Below the pieces are notes generated by a model, which was not told the DNA's origin, searched no databases, and was given only the letters and a program-made list of their open reading frames with translations. A program made the position numbers and the translations under genes. Below, one piece after another: positions 15,918 through 24,149 of a DNA stretch of 24,149 nucleotides; position 1 is the stretch's first letter, and every line of letters starts with the position of its first letter. Source of the DNA: CAZBLK01 sp964492715 (GTDB lineage: Bacteria; Bacillota; Clostridia; Lachnospirales; WRBF01); assembly GCA_964492715.1 (NCBI GenBank), contig CAZBLK010000033.1, positions 1 to 24,149 on the forward strand, read 5' to 3'.

Positions 15918-16140
15918 TACTTTTTAGATGGACAAGCTTTGCAGTTAGAAGCTGAGATAAAAGGAATAGGACAATTCAGATATAGGCAATATTTCTATTC
16001 ATTGACATTAAATTGATATCGATGTAGCGCAAAAACTCAAAAGTGCTTTCAGTAAATTATGAATATCAAAAACCCTCCCGTCGCCTTACTTCTTCTTACA
16101 TTGGATAGATATTAATTAACAAATAACAATTTGAAAAAAA

Positions 16141-16169
16141 TTAACAAATCTTGAAATTTATGTTATAAT
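16141..16169 (+). promoter_or_regulatory. Sigma-A promoter of the SLH-LRR/protease operon
   Basis: TTAACA (16141-16146) and a perfect TATAAT (16164-16169) are separated by 17 bases. The transcript would start about 25 bases before the ATG, just upstream of the ribosome site. The preceding 220 bases (15918-16140) contain no gene or clear element. Confidence 0.75.
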
Positions 16170-16200
16170 AAGATAATTGCAACAGGAAAGGAGAAGAATT

Positions 16201-19200
16201 ATGCGAAAATTAATTGCTTGGTTCTGCATGTGCACTTTGCTGATTACACTTACACCACAGCTTGCCTTTGCAGAAGGTGAACCCGGAACAGCAAACGGCC
16301 CAACGGCTATAGAAAAAGGTTGGCGTTACAAAACGGACATAAGCGGAAGCTATGCAGCCGTTATGGAGTACGCTGGCGGTTTTCCTGCCGATGGAATAGT
16401 TACAGTTCCGGAAACATTGGGAGGAAAGCCAGTTGAAGCCTTGGGTTACCAAATATGGGACTCGGATTTGACTCCAACCCCTCTTTTCGGTACGGCTTTT
16501 CAGAAGGGGGTTAAGGTGTTAAACCTGCCTTCATCTACGAGACTGATTTCAGAATATGCTTTTGAAGGTCTTTCATCATTAACAGAGGTAAACATTTCAG
16601 ATGGTACCTACTTTAAATCTGTTGATGGCGTGCTCTACGACAATAATAATGGCGTAGAACGGCTTTCGCTCTACCCAGCATCAAAAACATCATCAAATTA
16701 TACAATTCCAGCAACTACTGTTGAAATTGCTTCTGGTGCTTTTGTAGGAAGCAAGCATCTAAAGCAAATAACAATTCCTAGCACGGTGAGGTCAATAGGA
16801 GATACATTGTTCCAAGATTCACGCTCCTTAGAAAGCGTAAGTTTTGAAAACTCAATGTCTGCTCTCCCAAGCAGCACCTTCCAAGGTTGTCAGAACCTTA
16901 CTTCAGTAACTTTTCAAAGTGGGCTTACTTCAATTGGCGAGTATGCCTTTGATGGTGCAGCTTCACTTGAATCCATTTCAATTCCAAGCACAGTAACAAC
17001 CATAGGCGACAACGCCTTTAGCGGGTGCATAAGCCTTAATAATGTAACATGGGCTGGCAATTCAACAACAGCTATCGGTTCTTTCGCCTTTGCAGGAACA
17101 AAGTCGCTTAGAAGTATAAGCCTTCCTACAGGATTAACCTCTATTGAGGACGGCACTTTCATTTCTTCAGGAATTAGAACAGTTACTATACCACCAAACG
17201 TTAGGAAAATCGGCACAATAGCTTTTTCCAATTGCGTAGATTTAACCCTTGTGAACCTTCCTTCGACAAGGCTTGAAATTTGGCTTGGTGCTTTTTCATA
17301 TACGCCGTCTTTGACTGGTATAAATTTTGATTCTACGCAATCTGTTTTTATTGATGATACTGCTTTTGCTTCATCTGGTCTTGAGCGTGTAAATTTGACG
17401 AACAAAGTTTCGTTAGTTGGTCCAAACAGCTTTGCACTTTCTAAAAACCTTAGAAATATAAGCATAGGAAGCAACATTGAATATCTTCCTGTAGGCATTT
17501 TTTCATCACTTGAAGCTTTGGAAAAAGTATACATTCCACAGACGGTTATAGCAATTGACGACCATGCGTTTGCGTGGGACAACTCTCTGGCAGACGTTTA
17601 CTTTACAGGGAATGCTCCAGCAGCAGGTGTTAACGGTGTGAATGTTTTTCATGGCGCTGCTTCTGGCTTTAAGGTACATTACCCAACGGATAATACGACA
17701 TTTAATATAAAAGATGGCAAGTGGAGGGGATATACAGCCGAAGAATATACCCCAGCAGGCTTGCCAAGTACATATAATTTTTCTCTAAATGCTGGAAGTG
17801 GTGGCTTAATAGTGGGCGGCGTTTCTGGTGCTTATGAAGCAAATGAAAATATTACAGTACGTGCCCAAGCATTACCAGGTTATACATTTTCCAACTGGAG
17901 TAGCTCAAACGGTGGCAGTTTTGATAATGCAAGCTCTGCATCAACCGTTTTTACAATGAACAGTGCAGACACAAGCGTTACTGCAAACTTTGTTCAAGCA
18001 GCCTCAGCCGAAACGCCTGTCTTTTCTGAAAGCCCAGAAAGCCCAATTACCGTTTCAAAGGGCGAAGTGCCAAACATCTTGCTTGTACCGGCAGAAGTAT
18101 CTGACGGTGGCACAATTACATATCAATGGTACGAGAACTCAGTAAATAGTAATTCTGGCGGAACAGCTATTGCAGGGGCAACAAATGTTTCATATTTGCC
18201 TCCAACAACTGAAACAGGAACATTTTACTACTATGTTGTTGCAACAAACACCAATTCCTTTGTATCAACTAATAATACTGCAACTGCAACAAGCGGTGTT
18301 ATCGAGGTTAATGTTATAGGTGAGGTAAATGCTGCTACTCCTGTTATAAGAGACAATATTTCGGGCAGTGCATCTTATGCAAAGAACGCCAATGTTTCCG
18401 AGCTTAAAATATTTGCATACGCACCTGACTACGGTAGAATAACTTATCAGTGGTATAAAAACACAACAAACAGCACAACAGGTGGAACGGCAATCGACGG
18501 TGCAACTTTACAGTCATATATACCACCTTCTAGTACGGAAGGAACATTCTACTACTATGCTGAAGCTTCAAATTACAACAAATTTTCAACAGGAATGCAA
18601 GTTGCAACTACAACAAGCGGCATAAAGACAATTGTAATTGGCAGCGGTGTAAATTCTGGAAATAATAATAGTGTTGATAAAGAGGACTCGTCCTATGAAT
18701 GGACGGAAAAACCTGCAAGCGGAACTGAAAACGCTTCAAAGCTTGTAGGCACAACAATTGAAATTAAGGTTGAAGTATCAAATGATATTGCTAAGGTTTC
18801 GGCAGATTCGGACACGCTTAATGCCACAATTGAAAAAGCCGTTTTTGAAGCAGCTAAAAAAGACACACCAATTAAAGTTACAATAGTTGCAACTGGCAGC
18901 AATGACACAAAGGGCAAAGAAACAAAGGCATTTGAATTTACATTGCCCACAGCTTCACTTGCAAAACTTGCTGAAGCAGGCAAAGCCTCTTTCAGCGAAC
19001 TTGAAATGAAAACACCTATTGCAACTACTTCATTCGACAACAAGGCACTTGAACAAATTTGTGCGAATGCTGGCACAAAGGTTTCGTTCTCTGTTAAGTC
19101 GCTTGAAAACGATAAGCTTTCCGACACTCTTAAAAGCGCATTAAAAGGCCGCCCAGTTTATGACTTTGCGCTTACAAGTGAGGGCAAGAGCATAACAAGT

Positions 19201-19941
19201 TTAGGAAAAGGACGAGCTAAAATTACTTTGCCTTACGTTTTAAAGAATGGAGAAGATTGGAGTCACATTGTAATCAATTATGTCGACAGCAACGGCAAGC
19301 AAACTACCATTAAAGAATCAAAACATGCCGATAGAGAACATACGATTACATTTATTACAGACCATTTTTCGATGTACTCAATTAACAGTAATCAATTTAC
19401 TTTTACCGACATCAACAATGAATGGTATAGTAACGCAGTGGACTTTGTTACTTCACATGGTTTGTTTGCAGGAATGGGTGAAGGAAAGTTTTCTCCCGAA
19501 GTGACTATGACAAGGGGAATGTTTGTAACAGTTCTTGCAAATCTTGATGGCAAAGCTTCAAACATTTACTATCCGAACGTTTTTAGCGACGTTGACCCAT
19601 CAAAGTATTATGCAAAGCCTATAGCTTGGGCAACATCAAACAAAATTGTAGCTGGTGTTAGCGAAGGAAAATTTGCTCCTGATGCAAAAATTACTCGTGA
19701 AGAAATGGCGGTTATGCTTTACAGCTACATTCAGTACAAGGGTATTTATATTGATAAAGCTGAAATGCAGCCTTTTGATGACAGTGACAGTGTAAGCACA
19801 TGGGCAAAGAAAGGTGTAAATGCACTTCAAGGCTACAGAATAGTTGTTGGCGAAAACAACAAATATTCACCAAAGGACAACGCAACTCGTGCACAGGTTG
19901 CGGCAATTTTCACTAACTTTATTGACGCAATAACAAGGTAG
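16201..19941 (+). CDS. S-layer-anchored LRR surface protein with InlB-like, Ig-like and SLH domains (1246 aa)
   Basis: This is a cell-surface protein probably held to secondary wall polymer by SLH domains. ATG at 16201 is chosen over the in-frame TTG at 16177 because AAAGGAGAAG precedes it and it starts a signal peptide (MRKLIAW, hydrophobic core, likely cut after AFA near residue 25). Residues ~60-500 are BspA-type LRRs (IG..AF...SL..I.IPS). Residues ~527-596 form a bacterial-repeat/InlB B-repeat-like domain (GYTFSNWSSSNGG...SVTANF). Two related Ig-like repeats follow at ~604-707 and ~712-814; both contain TYQWY(E/K)N and GTFYYY. Residues ~830-1055 form a beta-rich spacer ending in ITDHFSMYSI, common just before SLH domains. 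Three SLH domains cover ~1067-1240 (FTDINNEWYSNAVDF, FSDVDPSKYYAKPIAW, FDDSDSVSTWAKKGVN). It heads an operon with the protease 11 bp downstream. Confidence 0.93.
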   Translation: MRKLIAWFCMCTLLITLTPQLAFAEGEPGTANGPTAIEKGWRYKTDISGSYAAVMEYAGGFPADGIVTVPETLGGKPVEALGYQIWDSDLTPTPLFGTAFQKGVKVLNLPSSTRLISEYAFEGLSSLTEVNISDGTYFKSVDGVLYDNNNGVERLSLYPASKTSSNYTIPATTVEIASGAFVGSKHLKQITIPSTVRSIGDTLFQDSRSLESVSFENSMSALPSSTFQGCQNLTSVTFQSGLTSIGEYAFDGAASLESISIPSTVTTIGDNAFSGCISLNNVTWAGNSTTAIGSFAFAGTKSLRSISLPTGLTSIEDGTFISSGIRTVTIPPNVRKIGTIAFSNCVDLTLVNLPSTRLEIWLGAFSYTPSLTGINFDSTQSVFIDDTAFASSGLERVNLTNKVSLVGPNSFALSKNLRNISIGSNIEYLPVGIFSSLEALEKVYIPQTVIAIDDHAFAWDNSLADVYFTGNAPAAGVNGVNVFHGAASGFKVHYPTDNTTFNIKDGKWRGYTAEEYTPAGLPSTYNFSLNAGSGGLIVGGVSGAYEANENITVRAQALPGYTFSNWSSSNGGSFDNASSASTVFTMNSADTSVTANFVQAASAETPVFSESPESPITVSKGEVPNILLVPAEVSDGGTITYQWYENSVNSNSGGTAIAGATNVSYLPPTTETGTFYYYVVATNTNSFVSTNNTATATSGVIEVNVIGEVNAATPVIRDNISGSASYAKNANVSELKIFAYAPDYGRITYQWYKNTTNSTTGGTAIDGATLQSYIPPSSTEGTFYYYAEASNYNKFSTGMQVATTTSGIKTIVIGSGVNSGNNNSVDKEDSSYEWTEKPASGTENASKLVGTTIEIKVEVSNDIAKVSADSDTLNATIEKAVFEAAKKDTPIKVTIVATGSNDTKGKETKAFEFTLPTASLAKLAEAGKASFSELEMKTPIATTSFDNKALEQICANAGTKVSFSVKSLENDKLSDTLKSALKGRPVYDFALTSEGKSITSLGKGRAKITLPYVLKNGEDWSHIVINYVDSNGKQTTIKESKHADREHTITFITDHFSMYSINSNQFTFTDINNEWYSNAVDFVTSHGLFAGMGEGKFSPEVTMTRGMFVTVLANLDGKASNIYYPNVFSDVDPSKYYAKPIAWATSNKIVAGVSEGKFAPDAKITREEMAVMLYSYIQYKGIYIDKAEMQPFDDSDSVSTWAKKGVNALQGYRIVVGENNKYSPKDNATRAQVAAIFTNFIDAITR

Positions 19942-19952
19942 GAGGGGAAATT

Positions 19953-22900
19953 ATGTTCAAAAGAATGAGAAGTTCAATTGGTATACTGCTTGTGTTTGTT
20001 CTTGCGTTTGCTCTTTTGCCTGTGCAGACAAGTGCCGCACCAGTTTTAAACAAAGACACTTTATATGCTGCACAAAGAGCAACAGCAACAACAGACGATA
20101 AAGCTTTGAAAGCGTTTAACGATTCAAGGAAGTTTGGTATTGACGCTGAATATGGAGGAGCAGTCGAAAGGACGCAAAGTTTTCTTACAGACAAACAAAG
20201 GGCGATGATTAAACAACAAAAATCACTGCCAACAGATGTTGGGCTTGTAGGCTTTACAGATGAGTATGAGCTTAAAGACCCAAACAAAATGGTGAAAATC
20301 ATTGTAGAGCTTGTTCATCAGCCTGCTGCTGTTGCCGCCGCTTATGCGGCGCTTGAAAACAGGCCTGTTACATATGGAGCTTTGGAGAACGAGGCAAAAG
20401 AAGACAAGCTCAAATTTTATGAAGACCTTGACCGTATTTTGCCAATGGCTATGAATGGGTCAACCTCATATGATGTTACGGCTGACTGGAGTACAGCAAT
20501 TAATGGCGTTGCAGTAACACTTCCAGCCTTTGCAGTGGAGGAACTTGCAAAAAGCCCAGCAGTCAAGGCAATTTATCCAGACCGAAAAGTGTCGATAAAC
20601 GAAACTGTAGAGGAAAGTGTGACCGAAAACCCTACAACAACTGGCGGAGAAGATAAAGCTCCGTCAGAGGAAGGGCCAAATGAAAACTCTGGTGAAGTTG
20701 TTGACGGAGAATCTAAAGGAGAATCTAACGGAGAAGCCGATGGAGAACCTAATAAAAAAACTGAAGAAGATGAAATATCAGAGCAACCCAAGGAATCACA
20801 AAAGCCTAGTAAGAGTTCCGCTCTTAAAACAGGGCAGGGTAAACTCGTTGGTATGGACGACACTAGACAACAGCTTGGTGTTGACCGTCTTCACGAGGCT
20901 GGTTTGCGTGGTGAAGGGGTTAACGTGCTTGTAATTGATACAGGCGTTGACTATAACCACCCAGACCTTGAAAGTGTTTACAAGGGTGGTCTTAACTTTG
21001 TGCAATATCCTCAGCTTCAAAGGCAACCTGATGACCCTATGGAAACCACTTACAAGGACTGGCTAAGTATCCCAGAGGGGGAACGTCCGCCAGAAGTTGA
21101 CGGAGGTGCATTCTACACTGAGCATGGAACACACGTATCCGGCTCAATTGCAGCTACTGGCGAAAACACAACAGTTTCTGCCCTGGGCGTTGCACCAAAG
21201 GCAAACCTGTATGTTTTTCGTGCTTTAGGGCCATACGGTTCGGGTCTTTCATCTTGGATTGTTTCTTCAATAGATGCAATACCAGAGTATAGTGCTAGTA
21301 TTGTTGGTGGTGATGGTATTGACGTTGTTAATATGTCGCTGGGTACTTCGCTCAACGACCCACTTGGGCCAAATTCAATTGCCGTTAACAACGTAATGCT
21401 AACTAACCCAGATATGGTATTTTGTATTTCAGCAGGCAACAGTGGGCCAGAACTTAGAACACTTGGTTCTCCGGGTACTTCGCCTTTGGCAATAACCGTA
21501 GGCAACGGCACAACACCAGCTATAGATGCAAGATACACCGCTGAAAGCGGTAGCAAAACAGTTGTGATGAACAAGTTTTTCACAGACTGGTTAAGCACTT
21601 TTGAACAAGATGAAAATGGTTCTTTTATCAGCACGTATGAGCATCTTATTAACGAAAACGGTCAAATGAAGCTTGTCGCAACGGCACTTGACGAGCAAAA
21701 TAACCCAGCCGGCTACGGCTTTGAGTATGAGTTTTCAGAAGAAGTAAAAGAGGCAGTTGCCGGAAACGTAGCAGTTGTCCTTAGAGGTAACAATTTCTAC
21801 AATACAATGAAAAACGCAATTGAAGCTGGAGCCGGAGCGGTGCTTCTTATCCAAGATGGGCCGGGAGACCCGAACGTATTGCAAGAATACATGGGCCCCG
21901 GAGCAAACTACTTACCAATGTTTACTATTTCTGATAGACAGGAAGGGCTTGACTTTTTTGCAGAAGCAATGAAAGACAACGGCTATTTTAGAATTACCGA
22001 AATAAGTAACAGTGAAGGCGGTTTCCTAAATTCGTCAAGTTCAAGAGGGCCTGTAGGAAGAACAGACGACATTAAGCCCGACGTAGTAGGCCCCGGAACA
22101 GGTGTTCTTTCAACAGTTCCATATTATATTGTTGATAAAACTCTTTCACCAGATGATTCTGCAAGTTATGAATATGCTTATCAGTCGCTTACAGGAACGT
22201 CAATGTCAAGCCCACATATAGCAGGCGTTGCGGCTTTAATGGTTGAATACAGCAAATTGAATGGCGACCGTTGGAACGCACAGGAAATTAAGGCAAGGCT
22301 TATGTCAACGGCAAAAGATATGTCGCCGCCAAGCGGTTCTGGCTACTTGGAATACAGCGTTCACGAGATTGGAGCAGGCTTTGTAGACGCATACAGGGCA
22401 ATTAATAAAAGCGTTAAAGTAGAAATTCCTTACTCAAATAACGTTCCAAAGAACGAAGCAGGAAGTTCATTCGGTTCAGGAGACCTGTCATCTGCAAGCT
22501 TTGGGTACTACCAGCTTGGTGACGCATTTAGTTCAACACAATTAGACGTTAATCTTACTGGCTTGGATAATACCGCAAGCTACTACGTTGTTGCAGAGCC
22601 GAACACAAATGCTGTTGAAGTTAAGCGGCCGTTTATAAACTATAACGGAACGTCTGTTCCGCTTATACCGTATATAAACAATTCTGGAACAATACATACA
22701 AATCATACGACAATTTCGTCTAATGGTTCAGGTGTATTGTCCTTTAAACTTACAAATGGCGGCGATGGTGACACAATTACTGAAGACATTATAAAAGAAG
22801 CACTAAAAAACATTGATGAATCTTCTATCGGAAGCTATGAGGGTTATGTGTGGATTATTCCAACCTCTGTCGCAACAACGCCAGAAAATTGGATACAAGA

Positions 22901-24077
22901 CGGAATTTTAACTGTTCCTGAAGAATATAAGGCAAGTGCCTACAAAATTCCGTATTCGTTCCGTTTTAGGAAAGCGCCTCCTGTGTTCTTTCTTGCAGAG
23001 GCAATTCGGCCACTTCTTCCTGTGTACGGAAGTGACAATGTACAAATTAAACAAATGAAAGCTGGTGTAACGTCATATGCTTCCGACTTCTACTGGGTGC
23101 AAGGCCGCAAGCTTGATTCAATGCACTTTTTAGTTGCCAATGAGAATGATTCTTATATAGGCGAGCTTGGAGTTGGCTTGGATACTACAGACATTATACC
23201 TGAATATTTATACTCTGCAAATCAATTAATTACAGGCGCATATTACGCATATGGCAGTAGCGACGGCGGGTCTTCAATAAACCCTGAACCAACTAATTTG
23301 CCTACAGGTTTGCACAAAATAGTAATAGCAGCAGAATACCTTGACGCTGACGGTGAACCATATTTAGATACAACCCAGTCGTTCCCAATTTATGTCGACA
23401 ATGCAGCTCCTTATGCAGCAAAAGGTATTGATAAAACGGTGAAAAAATCTGCAAACACATGGGAGTCCATATACACAGAAAAAGGTATCAGAGAATTAAT
23501 GGAATTATCCATGCAAGATAAAGCAACGTGGGCAGCAGGGTTTTATGTAAAGGACGACGGACTAACCTTTATGTACAACAACGGTATTGAGCAAGACCTG
23601 TATGACAATGGTTTTGGTCCTACACTTGTGGATAATCATTATATTGGTGCTGTTTTCAAGGTAGAGGTAGATGGTGTGACTAACAACAAGTGGGAAATGA
23701 TGACAGCGCTATACGAATTAGGTCCTGACATTGGTATGGGGGTTATGAGTTCTGAAAAGCCTACTGAAGAAAGAATACCAAGGGCGTACTTAAAGCCAAC
23801 AGCCCAGTTTATGGACGGTACAAACCAAGACAACTATGTCATAGCTGTAAACCTTTTGGAAGATGAAATTAAAGACCGAAAAGATGTTAAAATAACTATT
23901 AGGCTTATCGACATGATGGTTGATACAGTTGTATCAACACTTGCAGGCGATAAAAATGCTTATGTTGATGCTCCTTCTAGCTCAATGTACTATAATATGG
24001 ACACTTGGGCATACTACGGCGCAAACATGAGTGACGAAATTGTTATAAACGTTAAGTACGGCGGGCTTGGAGAATAG
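19953..24077 (+). CDS. Secreted subtilisin-family (S8) serine protease, lactocepin-like (1374 aa)
   Basis: This is a large extracellular serine endopeptidase. ATG follows GGAGGGG, which overlaps the stop region of the SLH gene, so the two are co-translated. The signal peptide (MFKRMRSS, hydrophobic core) is likely cut after SA near residue 29. Residues ~90-195 resemble an inhibitor I9-type propeptide (KMVKIIVELVHQPAAV). Residues ~210-290 are an acidic, low-complexity linker. The catalytic triad is Asp329 (DTGVDYNHPDL), His391 (HGTHVSGS) and Ser750 (GTSMSSPHIAGVAALM), with the oxyanion Asn496 in SAGNSGPE. The large gap between Asn and Ser carries a PA-domain insert (~600-690, AVVLRGNNFYNTMKNAIEAG), as in lactocepin and C5a-peptidase types. 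Residues ~800-1374 are beta-rich, Fn3-like regions. There is no SLH or LPXTG anchor. The protease may process neighbouring surface proteins or external protein; its substrate is unknown. Confidence 0.93.
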   Translation: MFKRMRSSIGILLVFVLAFALLPVQTSAAPVLNKDTLYAAQRATATTDDKALKAFNDSRKFGIDAEYGGAVERTQSFLTDKQRAMIKQQKSLPTDVGLVGFTDEYELKDPNKMVKIIVELVHQPAAVAAAYAALENRPVTYGALENEAKEDKLKFYEDLDRILPMAMNGSTSYDVTADWSTAINGVAVTLPAFAVEELAKSPAVKAIYPDRKVSINETVEESVTENPTTTGGEDKAPSEEGPNENSGEVVDGESKGESNGEADGEPNKKTEEDEISEQPKESQKPSKSSALKTGQGKLVGMDDTRQQLGVDRLHEAGLRGEGVNVLVIDTGVDYNHPDLESVYKGGLNFVQYPQLQRQPDDPMETTYKDWLSIPEGERPPEVDGGAFYTEHGTHVSGSIAATGENTTVSALGVAPKANLYVFRALGPYGSGLSSWIVSSIDAIPEYSASIVGGDGIDVVNMSLGTSLNDPLGPNSIAVNNVMLTNPDMVFCISAGNSGPELRTLGSPGTSPLAITVGNGTTPAIDARYTAESGSKTVVMNKFFTDWLSTFEQDENGSFISTYEHLINENGQMKLVATALDEQNNPAGYGFEYEFSEEVKEAVAGNVAVVLRGNNFYNTMKNAIEAGAGAVLLIQDGPGDPNVLQEYMGPGANYLPMFTISDRQEGLDFFAEAMKDNGYFRITEISNSEGGFLNSSSSRGPVGRTDDIKPDVVGPGTGVLSTVPYYIVDKTLSPDDSASYEYAYQSLTGTSMSSPHIAGVAALMVEYSKLNGDRWNAQEIKARLMSTAKDMSPPSGSGYLEYSVHEIGAGFVDAYRAINKSVKVEIPYSNNVPKNEAGSSFGSGDLSSASFGYYQLGDAFSSTQLDVNLTGLDNTASYYVVAEPNTNAVEVKRPFINYNGTSVPLIPYINNSGTIHTNHTTISSNGSGVLSFKLTNGGDGDTITEDIIKEALKNIDESSIGSYEGYVWIIPTSVATTPENWIQDGILTVPEEYKASAYKIPYSFRFRKAPPVFFLAEAIRPLLPVYGSDNVQIKQMKAGVTSYASDFYWVQGRKLDSMHFLVANENDSYIGELGVGLDTTDIIPEYLYSANQLITGAYYAYGSSDGGSSINPEPTNLPTGLHKIVIAAEYLDADGEPYLDTTQSFPIYVDNAAPYAAKGIDKTVKKSANTWESIYTEKGIRELMELSMQDKATWAAGFYVKDDGLTFMYNNGIEQDLYDNGFGPTLVDNHYIGAVFKVEVDGVTNNKWEMMTALYELGPDIGMGVMSSEKPTEERIPRAYLKPTAQFMDGTNQDNYVIAVNLLEDEIKDRKDVKITIRLIDMMVDTVVSTLAGDKNAYVDAPSSSMYYNMDTWAYYGANMSDEIVINVKYGGLGE
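20706..20753 (+). repeat. 12-bp minisatellite within the protease gene
   Basis: Four tandem 12-bp units (GGAGAATCTAAA, GGAGAATCTAAC, GGAGAAGCCGAT, GGAGAACCTAAT) encode GESK-GESN-GEAD-GEPN in the acidic linker between propeptide and catalytic domain. The in-frame unit length allows copy-number change without breaking the protein. Confidence 0.85.
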
Positions 24078-24149
24078 CTGGAAAAATTTAAGGGGGGTGT
24101 GAATATTCTTTAGTGTAAATAAAATAATTCTCCAAAAATTTGTTAATAC
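24078..24149. other. Region downstream of the protease
   Basis: There is no terminator with a convincing stem. An AAGGGGGG ribosome-site-like run at about 24090-24098 is followed only by a very short frame (GTG AAT ATT CTT TAG), so any next gene lies beyond the window. Confidence 0.4.

Noticed and set aside
24069..24133. GGAGAAT...ATTCTCC inverted pair as a terminator of the protease gene.
   Set aside because: Only 7 bp with a ~50-base loop, overlapping the coding end, with no proper T tract.

Overview
The window is AT-rich DNA from a low-GC Gram-positive, most likely a motile, spore-forming member of the Clostridia. The evidence is strong AGGAGG-type ribosome sites, a tandem trio of large serine recombinases, a flagellin, BspA-like leucine-rich repeat (LRR) surface proteins, S-layer homology (SLH) domains and two tail fragments of sporulation-type sigma factors. 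No species can be named from the sequence alone.

Layout. 1-1200 is a graveyard of mobile DNA: a decayed repeat, a 22-bp tandem duplication and a minus-strand IS5-type transposase broken by stop codons. 1267-6537 is a recombination module: a small protein, then three large serine recombinases packed head to tail with 4-nt overlap or 1-nt gap. Directly after the third stop codon comes a ~70-nt conserved end sequence, then the last ~26 codons of a sigma-70 region-4 gene. 6692-7394 is non-coding and holds a highly structured IS200/IS605-like relic and the flagellin leader. 7395-9023 is a full-length flagellin. 9269-14608 is a 1779-residue secreted LRR protein ending at a clear terminator. 14700-15865 is a second graveyard: an IS630-type fragment, a frameshifted IS5/IS427-type transposase, a second copy of the ~70-nt end sequence with a second sigma-factor tail, and a 164-bp MITE with 17-bp inverted ends and a TTA target duplication. 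16201-24077 is a two-gene operon behind a good sigma-A promoter: an LRR/Ig-like/SLH surface protein and a large secreted subtilisin-family protease.

How it fits together. The intact right half looks like a cell-surface locus: motility, LRR adhesins, an S-layer-anchored protein and a surface protease. The left half is an integrative element or its integration module. The most notable signal is that two copies of the element-end sequence each run into a different sigma-factor tail. The two tails differ mostly at synonymous codon positions, while the end sequences are nearly identical. This suggests that the serine-recombinase element family integrates inside the region 4.2 helix-turn-helix codons of sporulation-type sigma genes, analogous to (but at a different position from) skin elements in sigK. 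That is an inference from two junctions within this window.
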